Positions 1-12,211 are shown, counted from the stretch's first letter. The stretch is DNA of 64,000 nt from Larix kaempferi (GCA_027924585.1 BSBM01000461.1:10865001-10929000), one strand, 5' to 3'. The notes: generated by a model from the sequence alone, not told the origin. A program made the numbers and translations.

Positions 1-3000
1 AGCTGTTTCTTGCAAATAAAACTGAACTTGAGGTGATGCATAGGCTTAGAAGTGTTGGCATGGAGCCGTGGATGGATTTCTGGTTTCATGGTATGGACCC
101 ACCTTCTCCACTTTCTCATATGGCGTCATGTGGAGCGTATGCCGTGTCTTGTCATAGAGACAAGTTAATTTGAGCTAAGCGCATGATTTATGGGCGGAAT
201 GTGCTATCGTCATTTAAGTAAGGGTCCACCTTGGAGGATAACCACTATTTATTAAAATTGTTGATCTTATCATTTAAAGTGGTTAGTGAGTTTGTTAGGA
301 AAAAAGTTTACCTAACCACTTAACCACTTTTGGGATAAGTGCTTTTCACTTTATAGAGGTCGGTCGATCCCTTGCTTTGGGGCATATTCGATGTGGAGAG
401 AACTTTACCATAAAGGTCCCTTCAGATAAGTTCGATGCATGTTTTAAGGTGGCTTTAGTATTTTATTGGAAGGATAAAATGGATCCGACCTCTTCTAAAG
501 GTTGGTTAAGAAGGGGATAAGAAATATTTATTCTTCTAGCATTGTACTTATGGTTTTGACCATCTTTTATAAAGAGTTTGTTAGGAGTCAGTTAGAGATT
601 TGTTAGGGTTAGTGGAGTTATTTATGGTTTACTCCACATTTGGTTGATTTATTATCATTTTATAGTAAGAGGTTGAGGGGCTAAAACCTATATAAAGCTC
701 TGCTTTCTCCCTCATTTCTCATGGTTGGATTTGGGGAGAAATCCCATTGAACCTAATTGAATATTTATTGGTTTCTTTGGATGATGAACTAAAGTGTTGC
801 TTGAATGGCAATGTGCTTGTCATGTTTTACTAATGGATGAGATCTTCAATTGATGATGGTTTTGGGCTAATGAAGTAAGATTTTTCTTCTTCTAAGTGAT
901 AGTTGTCAATTGGAAGTTTTGGTTGTAGTATGTATCTCAACTCTAGGTTATATGCTCCCCTACCCTTGCCTGGCAATTATCCTTCCAAAACTATTTCAAA
1001 GTATATACTCTAGCATTTTCTCTTTACAAGATTCCTGAAATTAGTAAAGCTGTTAGAAGTGATTAGGGTATGTATGTTGCTTCCCTAATCCTCCTAATCA
1101 TTCCTTTTAAAATCCTTCATATTGACCTCGAGATTCCATCGCCCAATGGAAAAGACACTAGTCTCCAATCCATTCATCGTTATTTCTCATTTTCTATCAT
1201 AAATTGTCTTGCTAAAGCTATCTCTTCATTTTACATTGAACCCAATTGCAAGCTTTAGTAATCCTATTTGTTGGTGAGGTGATAGTGGCCCCATCTTAGC
1301 TATCCATAAACCATCATTTGGTTTTAGGGTTTTCAATCTCAAAATGTTGGTTTGTGTGATAACACTATTCCATGACAACACCACACAATCTACTTGTATG
1401 AAAATTGATCTGGGCACTGGTCTGAAAGAGAATGTGCTACTCACTGCTGGTCACATAAAAAATCTGCTTGTATGATACCATTGCAATCACCATTTTGGTT
1501 TCTGAGGTAGTTTATTCAATATTGTTTGAACAATATCCAAATCAGATTTCTGAAGTATTTTACATAACAACTGCATGCATAAGACTAGGTTCTCTTCATT
1601 AGGAAGGTGAATTAGGGTTTTGAATTGTTACACATGCCAAAAATAATTACCAACAATAGCAATTCGAATTAGGGTTTGGACTTAACAAAGTTAGCAAGGC
1701 GAGTGAGGGTTTAAGAATAAAAAGGCACTAGGATCAGCCTACCAACTTGACACAATGAAGTTGAATTAGGTTTCAGCTTTGACAAAATGCCTAGGGTTTG
1801 GAACATAAACCTAGGGTTTTAGCGCAAGGTAAATTTAGAAAAACCTCACATAAATGGAAACCCTTTGAATAACTGTCACATGTCACACTCAGCAACCTGT
1901 TCAATCTTGTACTTGACTCACCATCCTTCACCCCCACTAGAATCTTGGAAACCACTCCACCATTGCACACTGGAACCATGATGTTACACCCTGTACTTGC
2001 TTTAAATAGAATTGTTAAATACAAACATGCTAAAAATAGCTGTCCATCCTAAAAAGTACAAAAGACTGAAAATGAAGGAAATTGCTATGAGATTACTACC
2101 AAATATAACACATCTAAAAATAGGCATTGCTAAAAATTGCACCTGTCACATGTCAATGAAAACAGTTTCATGAGACTCGTTTTTCTGCAAGGAACCCAAA
2201 GATATGTTCAAAATTGGCATACAAGCCATCAAAACCAAACTGTTAAAAATAACAGTGCCCTGAAATTGCTTTCATGTCGTTGGAAATGACATCATGAGCT
2301 CATGAGGACCAAGTATATATAACTAATTCTAACATGCAGGCCTTGTAACTCTAGCTTGTAGAAAATAGAACTGCTAAAAATTAACAGTTTCTTGGAATTT
2401 AACGGGATTGACACTAGCAAGATTTGATCACTTTGAAAACCAAGATGCACCTGAAAATGTGCCAAGTAGGATGGACTCTAGATGGATATTAACCATCTAG
2501 TTGCGCATGCAATCTGGGGTTTAGCATGATGGCATTTCTATTTACAATGGCTTTCTGACAAGCCATTGTCGTCTTTGTCATCTCTGGCGGGGAAACATCC
2601 CATGTCTACAATATAATGTGGAGTAGGATGGCTTTAAATAAATATTTAGTGAAAAAATGGTATCTGTGAACCAAGCATCTGGGTCTGATGGTTGGGGTTT
2701 ATTTTCCTTTGCGATGGTTTGCATGAAAAAACAAGTTATCTTTAAACTACTACGAGATGCCAAAATGGCTAGAGATTTATTTACAAAAGAACACATGAAA
2801 ACATTGTTTTACCTAGCTTGCAATTAATTAATTAATCAAACCTTACAACCACTGTCCTATTATTTCCAAGATGGTTTGGTAACTGAATCCCTAAGTAAGA
2901 CAAATTTATGATTTTGATTAGTCCAACAACAATTTTATTACTTTAAATTAGTGGTCTCACGCAAGTTTCTTTATTAAGATCTATAACACAAGCTCTGCAC

Positions 3001-3687
3001 GTTAATGATGATCCATTAACAAATAATGCTCTCACAAGACCATTAATGGCAACAACAGGGAAAATAAGAAGCCTTGTATGAAGCTGGAAAACTACCCACA
3101 GTAAACAAAAAGATCCGGAGTGTGAATACCAAGGATCAAATTAAGTTGCTCAGCTAAGACAAACGCCAGAGATCAGAAGGTGATGATGCCTCGTGGCTTT
3201 TAATTATGGAAACATTGTTTCTCGTTGGATTAACCACAAATGAAAGCACTGTTGGATCATGAGGAATTGGATTTTGTGCTTATCTTGGATACTTGGCAAA
3301 GATGGCCACCACTTTAAGGTAATCTTCAATGAAAGATACGTTACCTAAACTTTAAACACCCATAAAACAATGTGCAATTGCTCTGATAAGAAATCAAAGT
3401 ATAAGAGAAGAGGAATTCGATCCAAGCTTTCTTGAAGCGCTTGAACAATGTATCACTATACCCAAGGCAAAATCTAATGAAAGGAGAGCTATGGAGACCC
3501 AAAAGGTATTGCACATTAGCTTGGGAGAGAGAATGGATCTAAAAGAAGTTTCAAAAGCTCAATACCTATAGAAGAAGCTTGAAAACAATAAAATGACAAG
3601 ACAGTGTAACATAGTGATGAACGAAGGCAACATGAGGCAATTACATATAGCACAGTTATCGGATTCGACCACCTAGGATTTGAATCC
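1..3687. other. Non-coding flank, no gene recognised
   Basis: Only short open frames (77 codons or fewer) occur on either strand and none resembles a known protein. The DNA is AT-rich. The part near 600-780 looks like a plant LTR promoter region (separate entry). No LTR pair, RNA gene or coding exon could be defined, and the region up to the copia-1 LTR at 3688 is otherwise blank to me. Confidence 0.5.
689..696 (+). promoter_or_regulatory. TATA box candidate
   Basis: TATATAAA followed about 15 bases later by a pyrimidine-rich stretch (ctttctccctc). This layout is common in plant LTR promoters. No matching LTR end or downstream gene was found, so it may be a remnant of an old element. Confidence 0.35.
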
Positions 3688-3991
3688 TATTGAAATATTG
3701 TAACTTCGAAGAATATTATATTGTATTTTATTATTGTAATTTATTCGGAGCTGTTTTATTCCTCCGTCGGGATGTTATTATTGCATTTGGTCATCATAGA
3801 GTTATGAGGTAAAAACTCCCTTGTAAGTCGGGTCGATAGAACCCTCAAGAATGTATGATTATATTGTTTCGATTCTTCCTAGAGAAGTTGGCCCAGTCGA
3901 GTTTAATTGGGGCTGACTTGTTGAGTGAAAAGGTCAAGTGAAAGTTAAAGTATAAATAGAAGTGTTGTGCTCCTCATTTGGACACACGCAT
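3688..3991 (+). repeat. Copia-1 5' LTR, first part
   Basis: The start aligns by eye with the copia-2 and copia-3 LTR start (consensus TGTTGATGTATTTGTAACTTC); here the terminal TG has become TA. A TATA box (TATAAATA) lies at 3951-3958, as in the other copia LTRs. The LTR breaks at 3991, where the nested element begins, and resumes at 9205. The two parts add to 535 bp, matching the 537-603 bp LTRs of the other copias. Confidence 0.8.
3951..3958 (+). promoter_or_regulatory. Copia-1 LTR TATA box
   Basis: TATAAATA at the same relative place in all copia LTRs of the window (44537-44544 and 50918-50925 on plus; 39060-39067 on minus). It would be the RNA polymerase II core promoter of the element; the nested insertion 33 bases downstream cuts its transcribed leader. 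Confidence 0.6.
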
Positions 3992-5836
3992 TGTCATGTC
4001 CCCAAATTTGGAATTGGGTCACAATGGCCTAATCACATTGGCCATATTCATTAGAGTTTGTAAAATTGATGTTAAAGGTCAAATAATTGCCAAGGAGGAA
4101 AATTACTAGTTTCCTAGGTTTGGGGTGGAAGCTTTGGGATTTGGAATAATGGGGATAAAAAATGATGTTTGAACATTAGAGTGGCATAAATATTTAATAA
4201 AGGATCTAAATAAATATATACAAGTGAAAATCAAAGTCGCATTTGATCATGAAGACACATGGAGGAAGTGGGACCCACATATGGCTAGATTTCCCCACTA
4301 CACTTGGCATCATTCTCTCACCAATTCGAATTCAAGGTGAATGGTAACATACTTGGGGGAGTCCAAAAGGTATTATTCATGGCATGACTGATCCAAGGTC
4401 GAAATATAGAGGAAGAGTAACTCCCATGGAAGAGGAAGAGGCAATTTGGAGTTAGTGAGACACTTGGGCTAGATTCCCTAGCTCTATGACAACAATGATG
4501 AAGATGCTATGACACCTATGACACAAATCAGACCTGAAGGCTGACATATGGCATATATGACATGTCAGGGCTAAAAATAGACTCCAATAGGGTGATCAAG
4601 GGTGTTAGGGCAGCTAAGATGCTTCCACATGTGATTTGGTGGAAGTGGGAAACTAGGAATTGTTGTACAAGTGGCGTTTTTTGGAATCTCTTCCCAACTT
4701 GAGTTGGCATGAGTCTCTTGGAAGGAATTCGACCCATGGAGGACATTAGAACTTTATAAATGTCAATAAAACATAATGAAACTAGCTTTTGATCATTTAT
4801 AGAATTTGCAATTTCATTTGTGAAGAGGGAGAGCTAGTGGATGACTAGTTTCTTGCCTTAGCCAATTTCGAGGGTGAAAGATTCACATCCAAGTTGGTAA
4901 TTGGAAAGGCCATTCAGACCTTTCATTTGGAGCTTTAATGGAGTATTTATTTGCAGGTGTAAGCTATAGGGCAGCTCATGGTTTTTTCTATTGCAGCTCA
5001 CTCCTTCAACCATTTCCAGTTTTGATGGCATATTATTGATCCTTGAGGGAGGGCATTTTTGGTGAGATATTGTACTATTTGGGGGAGCTTATAATGTCCC
5101 ATTTCTTTTTTAATATGAAGTAAATACTCTATTCTTCATCTCCAGAAAGTTTCAGGTCAAAATTTCAAGTAGAAATGTATAAATCTCATTTTTAATGGAA
5201 GAACAATGCCATTTCCCCACTACCTTGTTGTGAACTAATGTATTGATGATGATTTCGAATGAATGGATGATTCTCTGATGAATTTGTGATTAATAGACTT
5301 CCATGGATGTATTTTACAAGTTTCATGTACTGTACTTTAGCATTTGAAGTATTTTTACTTAGTTTAATTGCATTGGGAGAAGAAATAGTGCCATTTCCCT
5401 AAGGGTCGAATTGGTGATTTTTGCAGTTGAATGGGAGAGGGTTGGAGCAGATATAATAATCAATTAGTGGTGCACATGAGACCTTAATAACATCCTTAAC
5501 ACATTAAATACCTCTGTTCATAAATTGGAGTGGGTTTGGAGGCAATTGGGAAGCCATTTTCAGTACTTACCCCAGGGGGATTTGAACCCCAAATTACTAG
5601 TAAAATTGCATACTTGGTCCAGAATATTAAGAGAGTTTGTAGAGGTATTTTGGTGGCCATATGTCATCCATGAACATCATATTCAAGTCCTAATATCATT
5701 CATACACCTTCCTTGAATATTTGAATGCATTTGGAGTCAATTTGGGACCTAGAGATCAAAACTAGTCAAAGGTCGAACTAGGGAAAAATAGTGGAAAGTT
5801 GCCATTTTAATAAAATTCCTAACAAGGGACATTACA
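3992..5836 (+). repeat. 5' LTR of the pol-less element
   Basis: It matches 7357-9204 over its whole length with scattered substitutions and small indels, runs from TG to CA, and is followed after one base by the primer site. No clean TATA box was located. Confidence 0.88.
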
Positions 5837-5837
5837 G

Positions 5838-5849
5838 TGGTATCAGAGC
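5838..5849 (+). other. Primer binding site (tRNA-iMet type)
   Basis: TGGTATCAGAGC, the standard plant primer site complementary to the 3' end of initiator tRNA-Met, sits one base after the LTR end CA. Confidence 0.88.
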
Positions 5850-5934
5850 ATGGTCTTGGAACCTGATGTGGTAGAACATTAATGAAGACCAGGAGTCAAA
5901 TAAATAAGCCACCACCCTTAGAAACTGAAACTGG

Positions 5935-6462
5935 ATGTACTTTGGTGAAAGGGAAGAAATAGGAGAAGAAGTGCATTCATTGGTCACCATGAGTAAGAAT
6001 GAGAAAGGAACCTTAGAGGAGAATGAGGAGTTTAGAAAATTACTGAAACCTTCCTTTGAAGACAAGTGGAGGCAATACTTTCAAGAGTTCAAATTGTTGC
6101 TTAGTGAACTTGGAAGCAACTTGGAAAAAATAATGAGCAATGGTTCTCTTTTCAAGGAAAAGGATGAAACAATTTATGCCACAAAAGATGAACCTAATGT
6201 AATTGTGGAACATGAGGTACATGTTGACATGCAGGTTCTTGAAGATGCTACACTAAAACAAGAAGAAGGACAAGCACTTGTCCTTGTTCAAAGGGATTAT
6301 GAGTTGCCTCATGGAGAGAGTTGCAAAGCCATGGAAAAGGTACATGATCTCACAATAGTTGGACCAGCCAATTATGGAGAAGATGAATTAAATATTTCAA
6401 TGGGTAAGAGTTGTAAAGAATTAGAGTTGGTTCATAATTCCTCACCCACACTTCTTTTCTAG
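5935..6462 (+). CDS. Unknown acidic protein of the pol-less element (ORF A)
   Basis: A 175-codon open frame begins about 100 bases after the 5' LTR, at the place of gag. The product is rich in Glu, Lys and Leu (for example KWRQYFQEFKLLLSELGSNL near residues 43-62), suggesting helices or a coiled coil, and repeats short blocks with GESCKAME and GKSCKELE near residues 127 and 157. There is no zinc knuckle, gag core or enzyme motif. A later internal ATG at 5989 could also serve as start. It may be a diverged gag or a captured host fragment. It ends 26 bases before ORF B, which is in another frame, so the two may be pieces of one decayed frame. Confidence 0.45.
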   Translation: MYFGEREEIGEEVHSLVTMSKNEKGTLEENEEFRKLLKPSFEDKWRQYFQEFKLLLSELGSNLEKIMSNGSLFKEKDETIYATKDEPNVIVEHEVHVDMQVLEDATLKQEEGQALVLVQRDYELPHGESCKAMEKVHDLTIVGPANYGEDELNISMGKSCKELELVHNSSPTLLF

Positions 6463-6488
6463 CCACATCACTTTGGGATGAAAATTGG

Positions 6489-7121
6489 GTGAAAGGTTTT
6501 TTTCTAGTGGTGCCACATGAGGGGTATGAAACTCCTACCTCTCCTTTTGATGATGACATGAATAGAGCACCTCATTATTTAGAATTGAAGAAGCATATTG
6601 ATTTACCTTATGATGATACATATCCTCATGGATGTATGGATGAGACTTCTTTGAGTCCTTTGAAGTCTCCTTGTTTTTCCTGCTCGTTATTTAGTTCAAA
6701 TTTTAGTGGAGATTCTTCATTCACTTCTTGGATGAAAGAATGCATGGCTGAATATTTTGATGCATATCACGTTCTTTTGGAGCAACACTATCGGACATGG
6801 GATCCTCACCTATGTCATTGGAGCAGATTTGATTGGTCACTTGAAGATTGTATGCACCTAGCAAATGGTGGTCTACTTACTTGGAGGTATAAACACTTTC
6901 ATGATTCTTTGATGAAGCATCTTCTTGATGTACATTTTCATTATGTTGTTATGTACTTTGATGATATATATTTTGTACTCATGATGTTTGGAAGAATGCA
7001 TACAAGAAAATGGGATCCAGGAATCCTCTTATCTGATGGTATGGCTTGGAGAGCACTTTTAATTGTTGGGGTGCAATACAAGCAATGGGACCTTGGAATA
7101 ATTTTTGTCTCATTGGTTTGA
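6489..7121 (+). CDS. Unknown aromatic-rich protein of the pol-less element (ORF B)
   Basis: A 210-codon open frame, long for non-coding DNA of this composition. The product is rich in His, Trp, Tyr, Phe, Asp and Met, with runs such as HYRTWDPHLCHWSRFDWSLE near residues 98-117. I do not recognise a family. It ends about 235 bases before the 3' LTR; the frame 7105-7473 after it runs into the LTR and is probably chance read-through. It could be a structural protein peculiar to this element family, a transduced host exon, or accidental. Conservation among other copies would decide. Confidence 0.4.
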   Translation: MKGFFLVVPHEGYETPTSPFDDDMNRAPHYLELKKHIDLPYDDTYPHGCMDETSLSPLKSPCFSCSLFSSNFSGDSSFTSWMKECMAEYFDAYHVLLEQHYRTWDPHLCHWSRFDWSLEDCMHLANGGLLTWRYKHFHDSLMKHLLDVHFHYVVMYFDDIYFVLMMFGRMHTRKWDPGILLSDGMAWRALLIVGVQYKQWDLGIIFVSLV

Positions 7122-7342
7122 ATTTTTTTTGGGGAAACAAGCAGTATGGGAGATGGATTTCCCACTTAATAAAGTGAATTTTATCAGAGTAGTGCAGCAG
7201 CAAGCATGGTGGTTCCTCTCTAAAATCTTCAAGGAAACTCAAAGACTCAAGGTTGGGCAATTCAATGGCAACTTCAAAGAATTATACAGGAAGCAGGTTC
7301 TTCAACACCCATGTTTGAAATTGCTTGAGGACAAGCAATATT

Positions 7343-7354
7343 GGGAAGGGAGGA
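7343..7354 (+). other. Polypurine tract of the pol-less element
   Basis: GGGAAGGGAGGA ends two bases before the 3' LTR start TG at 7357, the expected plus-strand primer. Confidence 0.8.
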
Positions 7355-7356
7355 TT

Positions 7357-9204
7357 TGTCATGTCCCAAATTTGGAATTGGGTCACAATGGCCTAATCAC
7401 ATTGGCCATATTCATTAGAGTTTGTAAAATTGATGTTAAAGGTCAAATAATTGCCAAGGAGGAAAATTACTAGTTTCCTAGGTTTGGGGTGGAAGCTTTG
7501 GGATTTGAAATAATGGGGATAATAAATGATGTTTGAACATTAGAGTGGAATAAATATTTAATAAAGGATCTAAATAAATATATACAAGTGAAAATCAAAG
7601 TGCCATTTGATCATGAAGATACATGGAGGAAGTGGGACCCACATATGACTAGATTTCCCCACTACACTTGGCATCATTCTCTCACCAATTCGAATTCAAG
7701 GTGAATGGTAACATACTTGGGGGAGTCCAAAAGGTATTATTCATGGCATGACTCATCCAAGGTAGAAATATAGAGGAAGAGTAACTCCCATGGAAGAGGA
7801 AGATGCAATTTGGAGTTAGTGAGACACTTGGGCTAGATTCCCTAGCTCTATGACAACAATGATGAAGATGCTATGACACCTATGACATAAATCAGACCTG
7901 AAGGCTGACATATGACATATATGACATGTCAGGGCTAAAAATAGACTCCAAGAGGGTTCTCAAGGGTGTTAGGGAGGGCAGCTAAGATGCTTCCACATGT
8001 GATTTGGTGGAAGTGGAAAACTAGGAATTGTTGTACAAGTGGCGTTCTTTGGAATCTCTTCCCAACTTGAGTTGGCATGAGTCTCTTGGAAGGAATTCGA
8101 CCCATGGAGGAAATTATAACTTTATAAATGTCAATAACAAAGAATGAAACCATATTTTGATCATTTGTAGAATTTGCAATTGCATTTGTGAAGAGGGAGA
8201 GCTAGTGGATGACTAGTTTTTTGCCTTAGCCAATTTCGAGGGTGAAAGATTCCCATCCAAGTTGGTAATTGGAAAGGCCATTCAGACCTTTCATTTGGAG
8301 CTTTAATGGAGTCTTTATTTGCAGGTTTAAGCTACAGGGCAGCTCATGGCTTCTTCTATTGCAGCTCACTCCTTCAACCATTTCCAGTTTTGATGGCATA
8401 TTCTTGATCCTTGAGGGAGGGCATTTTTGGTGAGCTATTGTACTCTTTGGGGGAGCTTCTAATGCCCCATTTCTTTTGTAATATGAAGTAAATACTTTGT
8501 TCTTCATATCCAGAAATTTTCAGGTCGAAATTCCAAGTAGAAATGTATAAATCTCATTTTTAATGGAAGAACAATGCCATTTCCCCACTACCTTGTTGTG
8601 AACTAATGTATTGATGTTTATTTTGAATGAATGGATGATTCTCTGATGCATTTGTGATTAATGGACTGCCATGGATGTATTTTACAAGTTTCATGTACTG
8701 TACTTTAGCATTTGAAGTATTTTTACTTAGTTTAATTGCATTGGGAGAAGAAATAGTGCCATTTCCCCAAGGGTCGAATTGGTGATTTTTGCAGTTGAAT
8801 GGGAGAGGGTTGGAGAAGATATAATAATCAATTAATGGTGCACATGAGACATTAATAACATATTTAACACATTACATACCTCTTTTCATAAATTTGAGTG
8901 GGTTTGGAGGCATTTGGGAAGCCATTTTCAGTACTTACCCCACGGGGATTTGAACCCCAAATTACTAGTAAAATTGCATACTTGGTCCAGAATATTAAGA
9001 GATTTTGCAGAGGTCTTTTGGTGGCCATATTTCATCCCTAAACATCATATTCAAGTCCTAATATCATTCATACACCTTCCTTGAATATTTGAAGGCATTT
9101 GGAGTCAATTTGGGACCTAGAGATCAAAACTAGTCAAAGGTTGAACTAGGGAAAAAAGGTGGAAAGTTGCCATTTTAATAAAATTCTTAACAAGGGAAAT
9201 TACA
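7357..9204 (+). repeat. 3' LTR of the pol-less element
   Basis: Starts TGTCATGTCCC and ends AAATTACA, matching 3992-5836. It is followed directly by the resumed copia-1 LTR. Confidence 0.88.
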
Positions 9205-9435
9205 CACTTTCACTTGTGTAATTCACATAGGAGAGAGAGAGATATATCTGCAAGGAGAAGGAGCACTTGTTTGGGGATTTTATCTTTGTACTTTTGATCA
9301 TCTATATTGAGGAAGTTTTGCTGGGCTTTCTTCCCCTAGAGGGTTTCCCAGGATAAATCTATGTCTATCTTGTGATTGTGTTTCTTTCAGTGATCCTATT
9401 TATGCTCTTGTTGTGAATTTGATTAAAAATTAACA
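9205..9435 (+). repeat. Copia-1 5' LTR, second part
   Basis: This resumes the copia LTR. It shares the segment around ttgaggaagtt and the end TTAACA with copia-3 (compare 44690-44854) and is followed without a gap by the primer site. Confidence 0.8.
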
Positions 9436-9447
9436 TGGTATCAGAGC
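9436..9447 (+). other. Copia-1 primer binding site
   Basis: TGGTATCAGAGC directly abuts the LTR end CA; standard copia use of initiator tRNA-Met. Confidence 0.9.
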
Positions 9448-9851
9448 TAGCCTGAATAGGACAACTTTCACAAGGTAAAAATCTCTCTTCTTCCTCCGAC
9501 AAGAAATTAGGGTTTCTGTCAAAGTTGGAATTTTGGAAATCTGATTGCATAGAAAGATGCACCTCTCCAAAAACGAAATTTAGAGCCCTGGATCGAAGTT
9601 TTTGAGTGGGTAGATCTCCGGGAAAGTCAAACCCTAATTTGACCCTTCTACCAGAAAAACTAGAAAACCAAAAAACCAATGAACCAGAAAAGTGTTGCAG
9701 ATCCGAAATTCACAAGTCAATTTTGAGGGGTAAAATTTGGAATCTCCAGAAACCAAGTGTACTAGTCAACTTGCCTCAGTCAAGCACATCTCTTGGTAAG
9801 GTCAGTTTTGCATTTTTAGAATTTTCATTTTTTGGTGACCTCCTAGATAAG

Positions 9852-10612
9852 ATGGCCCCAACTAAGCTTGAGGATAAGCTAGAAGGCATAGAGAATTTTC
9901 GAGCATGGAAATATAGGATTGGTCTCATTCTTGAAGAGAATGATCTTGCCAAATACATCAAGGATGAAGTTGCAGAACCTGTAGAAGATGAAGCTAAGGA
10001 GAAGCACAAGGAGGACCTGATTAGGGCAAAGAAAATCATTGTTGATTCTATCAAAGACCACTTGATTCCTCAAGTGTCATCCAAGAAGACCCCGAAGGAG
10101 ATGTATGATGCTCTAGCCAGAATGTATGAAGGAAGGAACATCAACAGAAAGATGAATTTGAGGAGTACCAAGATGATCCAAGGAGAATCCATCCAAGACT
10201 ACTTCACAAGGGTCTCCCAGTTCAAGGAGCAACTAGAAGCCATTGGAGACTCCCTTGATGAAGATGAGCTAGTAATGAATTCTCTTAATGGTCTCTCTAG
10301 ACCTTGGGATTCATTCATCCAGACTATGTGTGCCAGAAAAAAAGCATGAAGTTCGACATTGTATGGGAAGATTGCATCCAAGAAGAGGCTAGAGTAGCCA
10401 ATAGAGAAGCTCTACTTAAAGAAGATGATCAAGCCCTAGCCACCCATACCAAGAAAAGAAGAAGTCAATCTAAATTCAAGAAGGAAGATCACAAGGAGTC
10501 TCAACCTCCCAGAAAATTCCAAAGGACAAGAGAAAACATTCCAAGGAGAGACCACTCCAAATTTCAATGTTTCCATTGTGACAAGATAAGACATATTGCC
10601 AGAAATTATCAT
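9852..10612 (+). pseudogene. gag: Copia-1 gag
   Basis: Capsid/nucleocapsid protein of a Ty1/copia element. I start at ATG 9852 because copia-2 and copia-3 gags begin at the same point (MSHHTKLEDKL versus MAPTKLEDKL here); the open frame upstream to 9606 is leader. The capsid core has the plant copia gag pattern (NFRAWKYRIGLILEENDL near residue 14 and RPWDSFIQTMCARKK near residue 149). The frame shifts at an A7 run near 10340 and continues two frames away to 10612. The zinc knuckle there reads CFHCDKIRHIARNY: the last Cys of CX2CX4HX4C is Tyr and the usual Gly is Arg, so RNA binding is probably lost. Confidence 0.85.
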
Positions 10613-10675
10613 TGAAGAGAAAATAATACAATAAGAGGACCAACCACAAAAGTCATCATGCACATCTAGCTAAAG

Positions 10676-12211
10676 ATGATGATGAAGAAGAAGAAGAGGA
10701 AGAAGGACCTCGAAGAAAACAAGCAAAAGAAGAAGATGCAGAAGAGTATGGTATTATTCTCTGCATTCTCTGGGTCTGTGACACTTGGAGAAGATACTTG
10801 GCTTATTGATAATGGTGCTTCAAAGCACATGACGGGGAAAAAGAAAACTCTGTCAAAACTTGAAGATAAGAACTCTGCTCAGAAGGTATCATTAGGAGAT
10901 GACTATCAATATCCTATCAAAGGAATTGGTGAAGCAAGCTACAAGCTTGATTTTGGAACCCCCATGAAGATGAAGGAAGTCTTATATCTACCGGGTTTGA
11001 ATAAGAACCTACTTTTTATCTCAGCATTAGATAAGAAAGGTAATAGGTCTGCTTTCATAGATGGAAAAGTACTTATGTGGCTCAAAGAAAAATCAATTGA
11101 AGATGTAGTTGTCATTGGTGAAGAAGAAGGAGGCTTCTATAAACTCAAGGGACATTCAGAAACAACCCTTGTTCATGAGACCACTATCCCAAGTGAATTA
11201 TGGCATAGGAGGCTTGCTCACATCAACTACAAAGCACTACTCTATGTGAGCAAAGTAGTGACTGGATTACCAGAATTGAAGATTGGTCATGAAGGCATTT
11301 GCAAAGGATGTGCAAAAGGAAAGAATATCAAGAATCCATTTCCGAAGAGTGAAACAAAGACTAAAGGTATGTTAGAATTAATCCACTCAGATGTATGTGG
11401 TCCAATGCCCGCCACATCTTTGAGTGGTTATGAATATTATGTTAGATTTATTGATGACTATTCAAGAAAGACATGGATATACTTCTTGAAAGCAAAGGAT
11501 GAAGTATTTGGAAAATTCAAGGAATTCAAAGCCTTGATAGAGAATCATTCAGAAAGAAGAATCAAGACACTTAGAACAGACAATGGTGGAGAATATACTT
11601 CAAAAGATTTTGAATCCTTTTGTAAAGAAGCTGGAATCAAGAGGGAACTAACTACTCCCTATAATCTTCAACATAATGGTGTTGCGGAAAGAAAGAGTAG
11701 GACCATTATGGAAGCATTGAAGACAATGATACATGATCAAGATCTTCCAATGCATCTATGGGCTAAAGCAACAAGGACAACAGTTTATGTACAAAATAGA
11801 TTATCCCATAGTGCCCTTGGATTCAAGTCTCCAGAAGAAATGTTCACAGGAAAGAAGCCTGAAGTGAGCCACCTCAAGATATTTGGTTGCCTAGTATATG
11901 TTCACATACCAAAAGAAAAGAGAACAAATTTGGACCCTTTCGGAAAGAAGGGAATATTTGTTGGATATTGTGAAGTCTCCAAAGCCTACAGAATATACAT
12001 TCCAGGATTCCATCACATGGAGATCAGTAGAGATGTAACATTTGATAAAGAAGCAACTCTTAAGATATCTAGAAAATGCCAGTGTGAAGAAGTATATGAA
12101 GAAGATGTACCTCTTAGAAATATAGAAGCTGCACCCTCCCCCGAAAATGAAACACCGGAAGACCATGATATGTTAGGACCTCAAGAACCTCCTACTATGA
12201 ATATGTCATGA
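10676..12211 (+). pseudogene. pol: Copia-1 protease and integrase
   Basis: The 511-codon frame covers the end of the gag linker, the aspartic protease (WLIDNGASKHMTG; the usual DSG is DNG), the GAG-pre-integrase zinc domain (WHRRLAHIN and CKGCAKGK, an HHCC finger), and the integrase core. The catalytic triad is present: D in IHSDVCGPM, D in LRTDNGGEYT, E in NGVAERKSRTIMEA. The C-terminal HLKIFGCLVYVHIPKEKR and GIFVGY motifs follow. Integrase is therefore the best-kept part of this copy. The frame ends at a stop (12209-12211) where related copias continue, and the linker before 10740 is scrambled between two frames. Confidence 0.88.

Larger units (their letters stand above)
3992..9204 (+). mobile_element. 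Non-autonomous LTR retrotransposon without pol
   Basis: Two direct repeats, 1845 and 1848 bp, start TGTCATGTCCC and end ATTACA. The internal part is only about 1.5 kb, has a tRNA-Met primer site one base after the 5' LTR and a purine tract just before the 3' LTR. It lacks any reverse transcriptase, integrase or RNase H and carries two unfamiliar ORFs. This fits a large non-autonomous (LARD-like) element that borrows enzymes from a partner. It lies inside the copia-1 5' LTR, which continues on both sides. The flanking five bases (CGCAT and CACTT) do not match, so the target duplication has decayed or an end has eroded. Confidence 0.85.

Noticed and set aside
7105-7473. 122-codon frame after ORF B
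   Set aside because: It crosses from the internal region over the purine tract into the 3' LTR; the last 40 residues are LTR sequence also present at 3992 and following.
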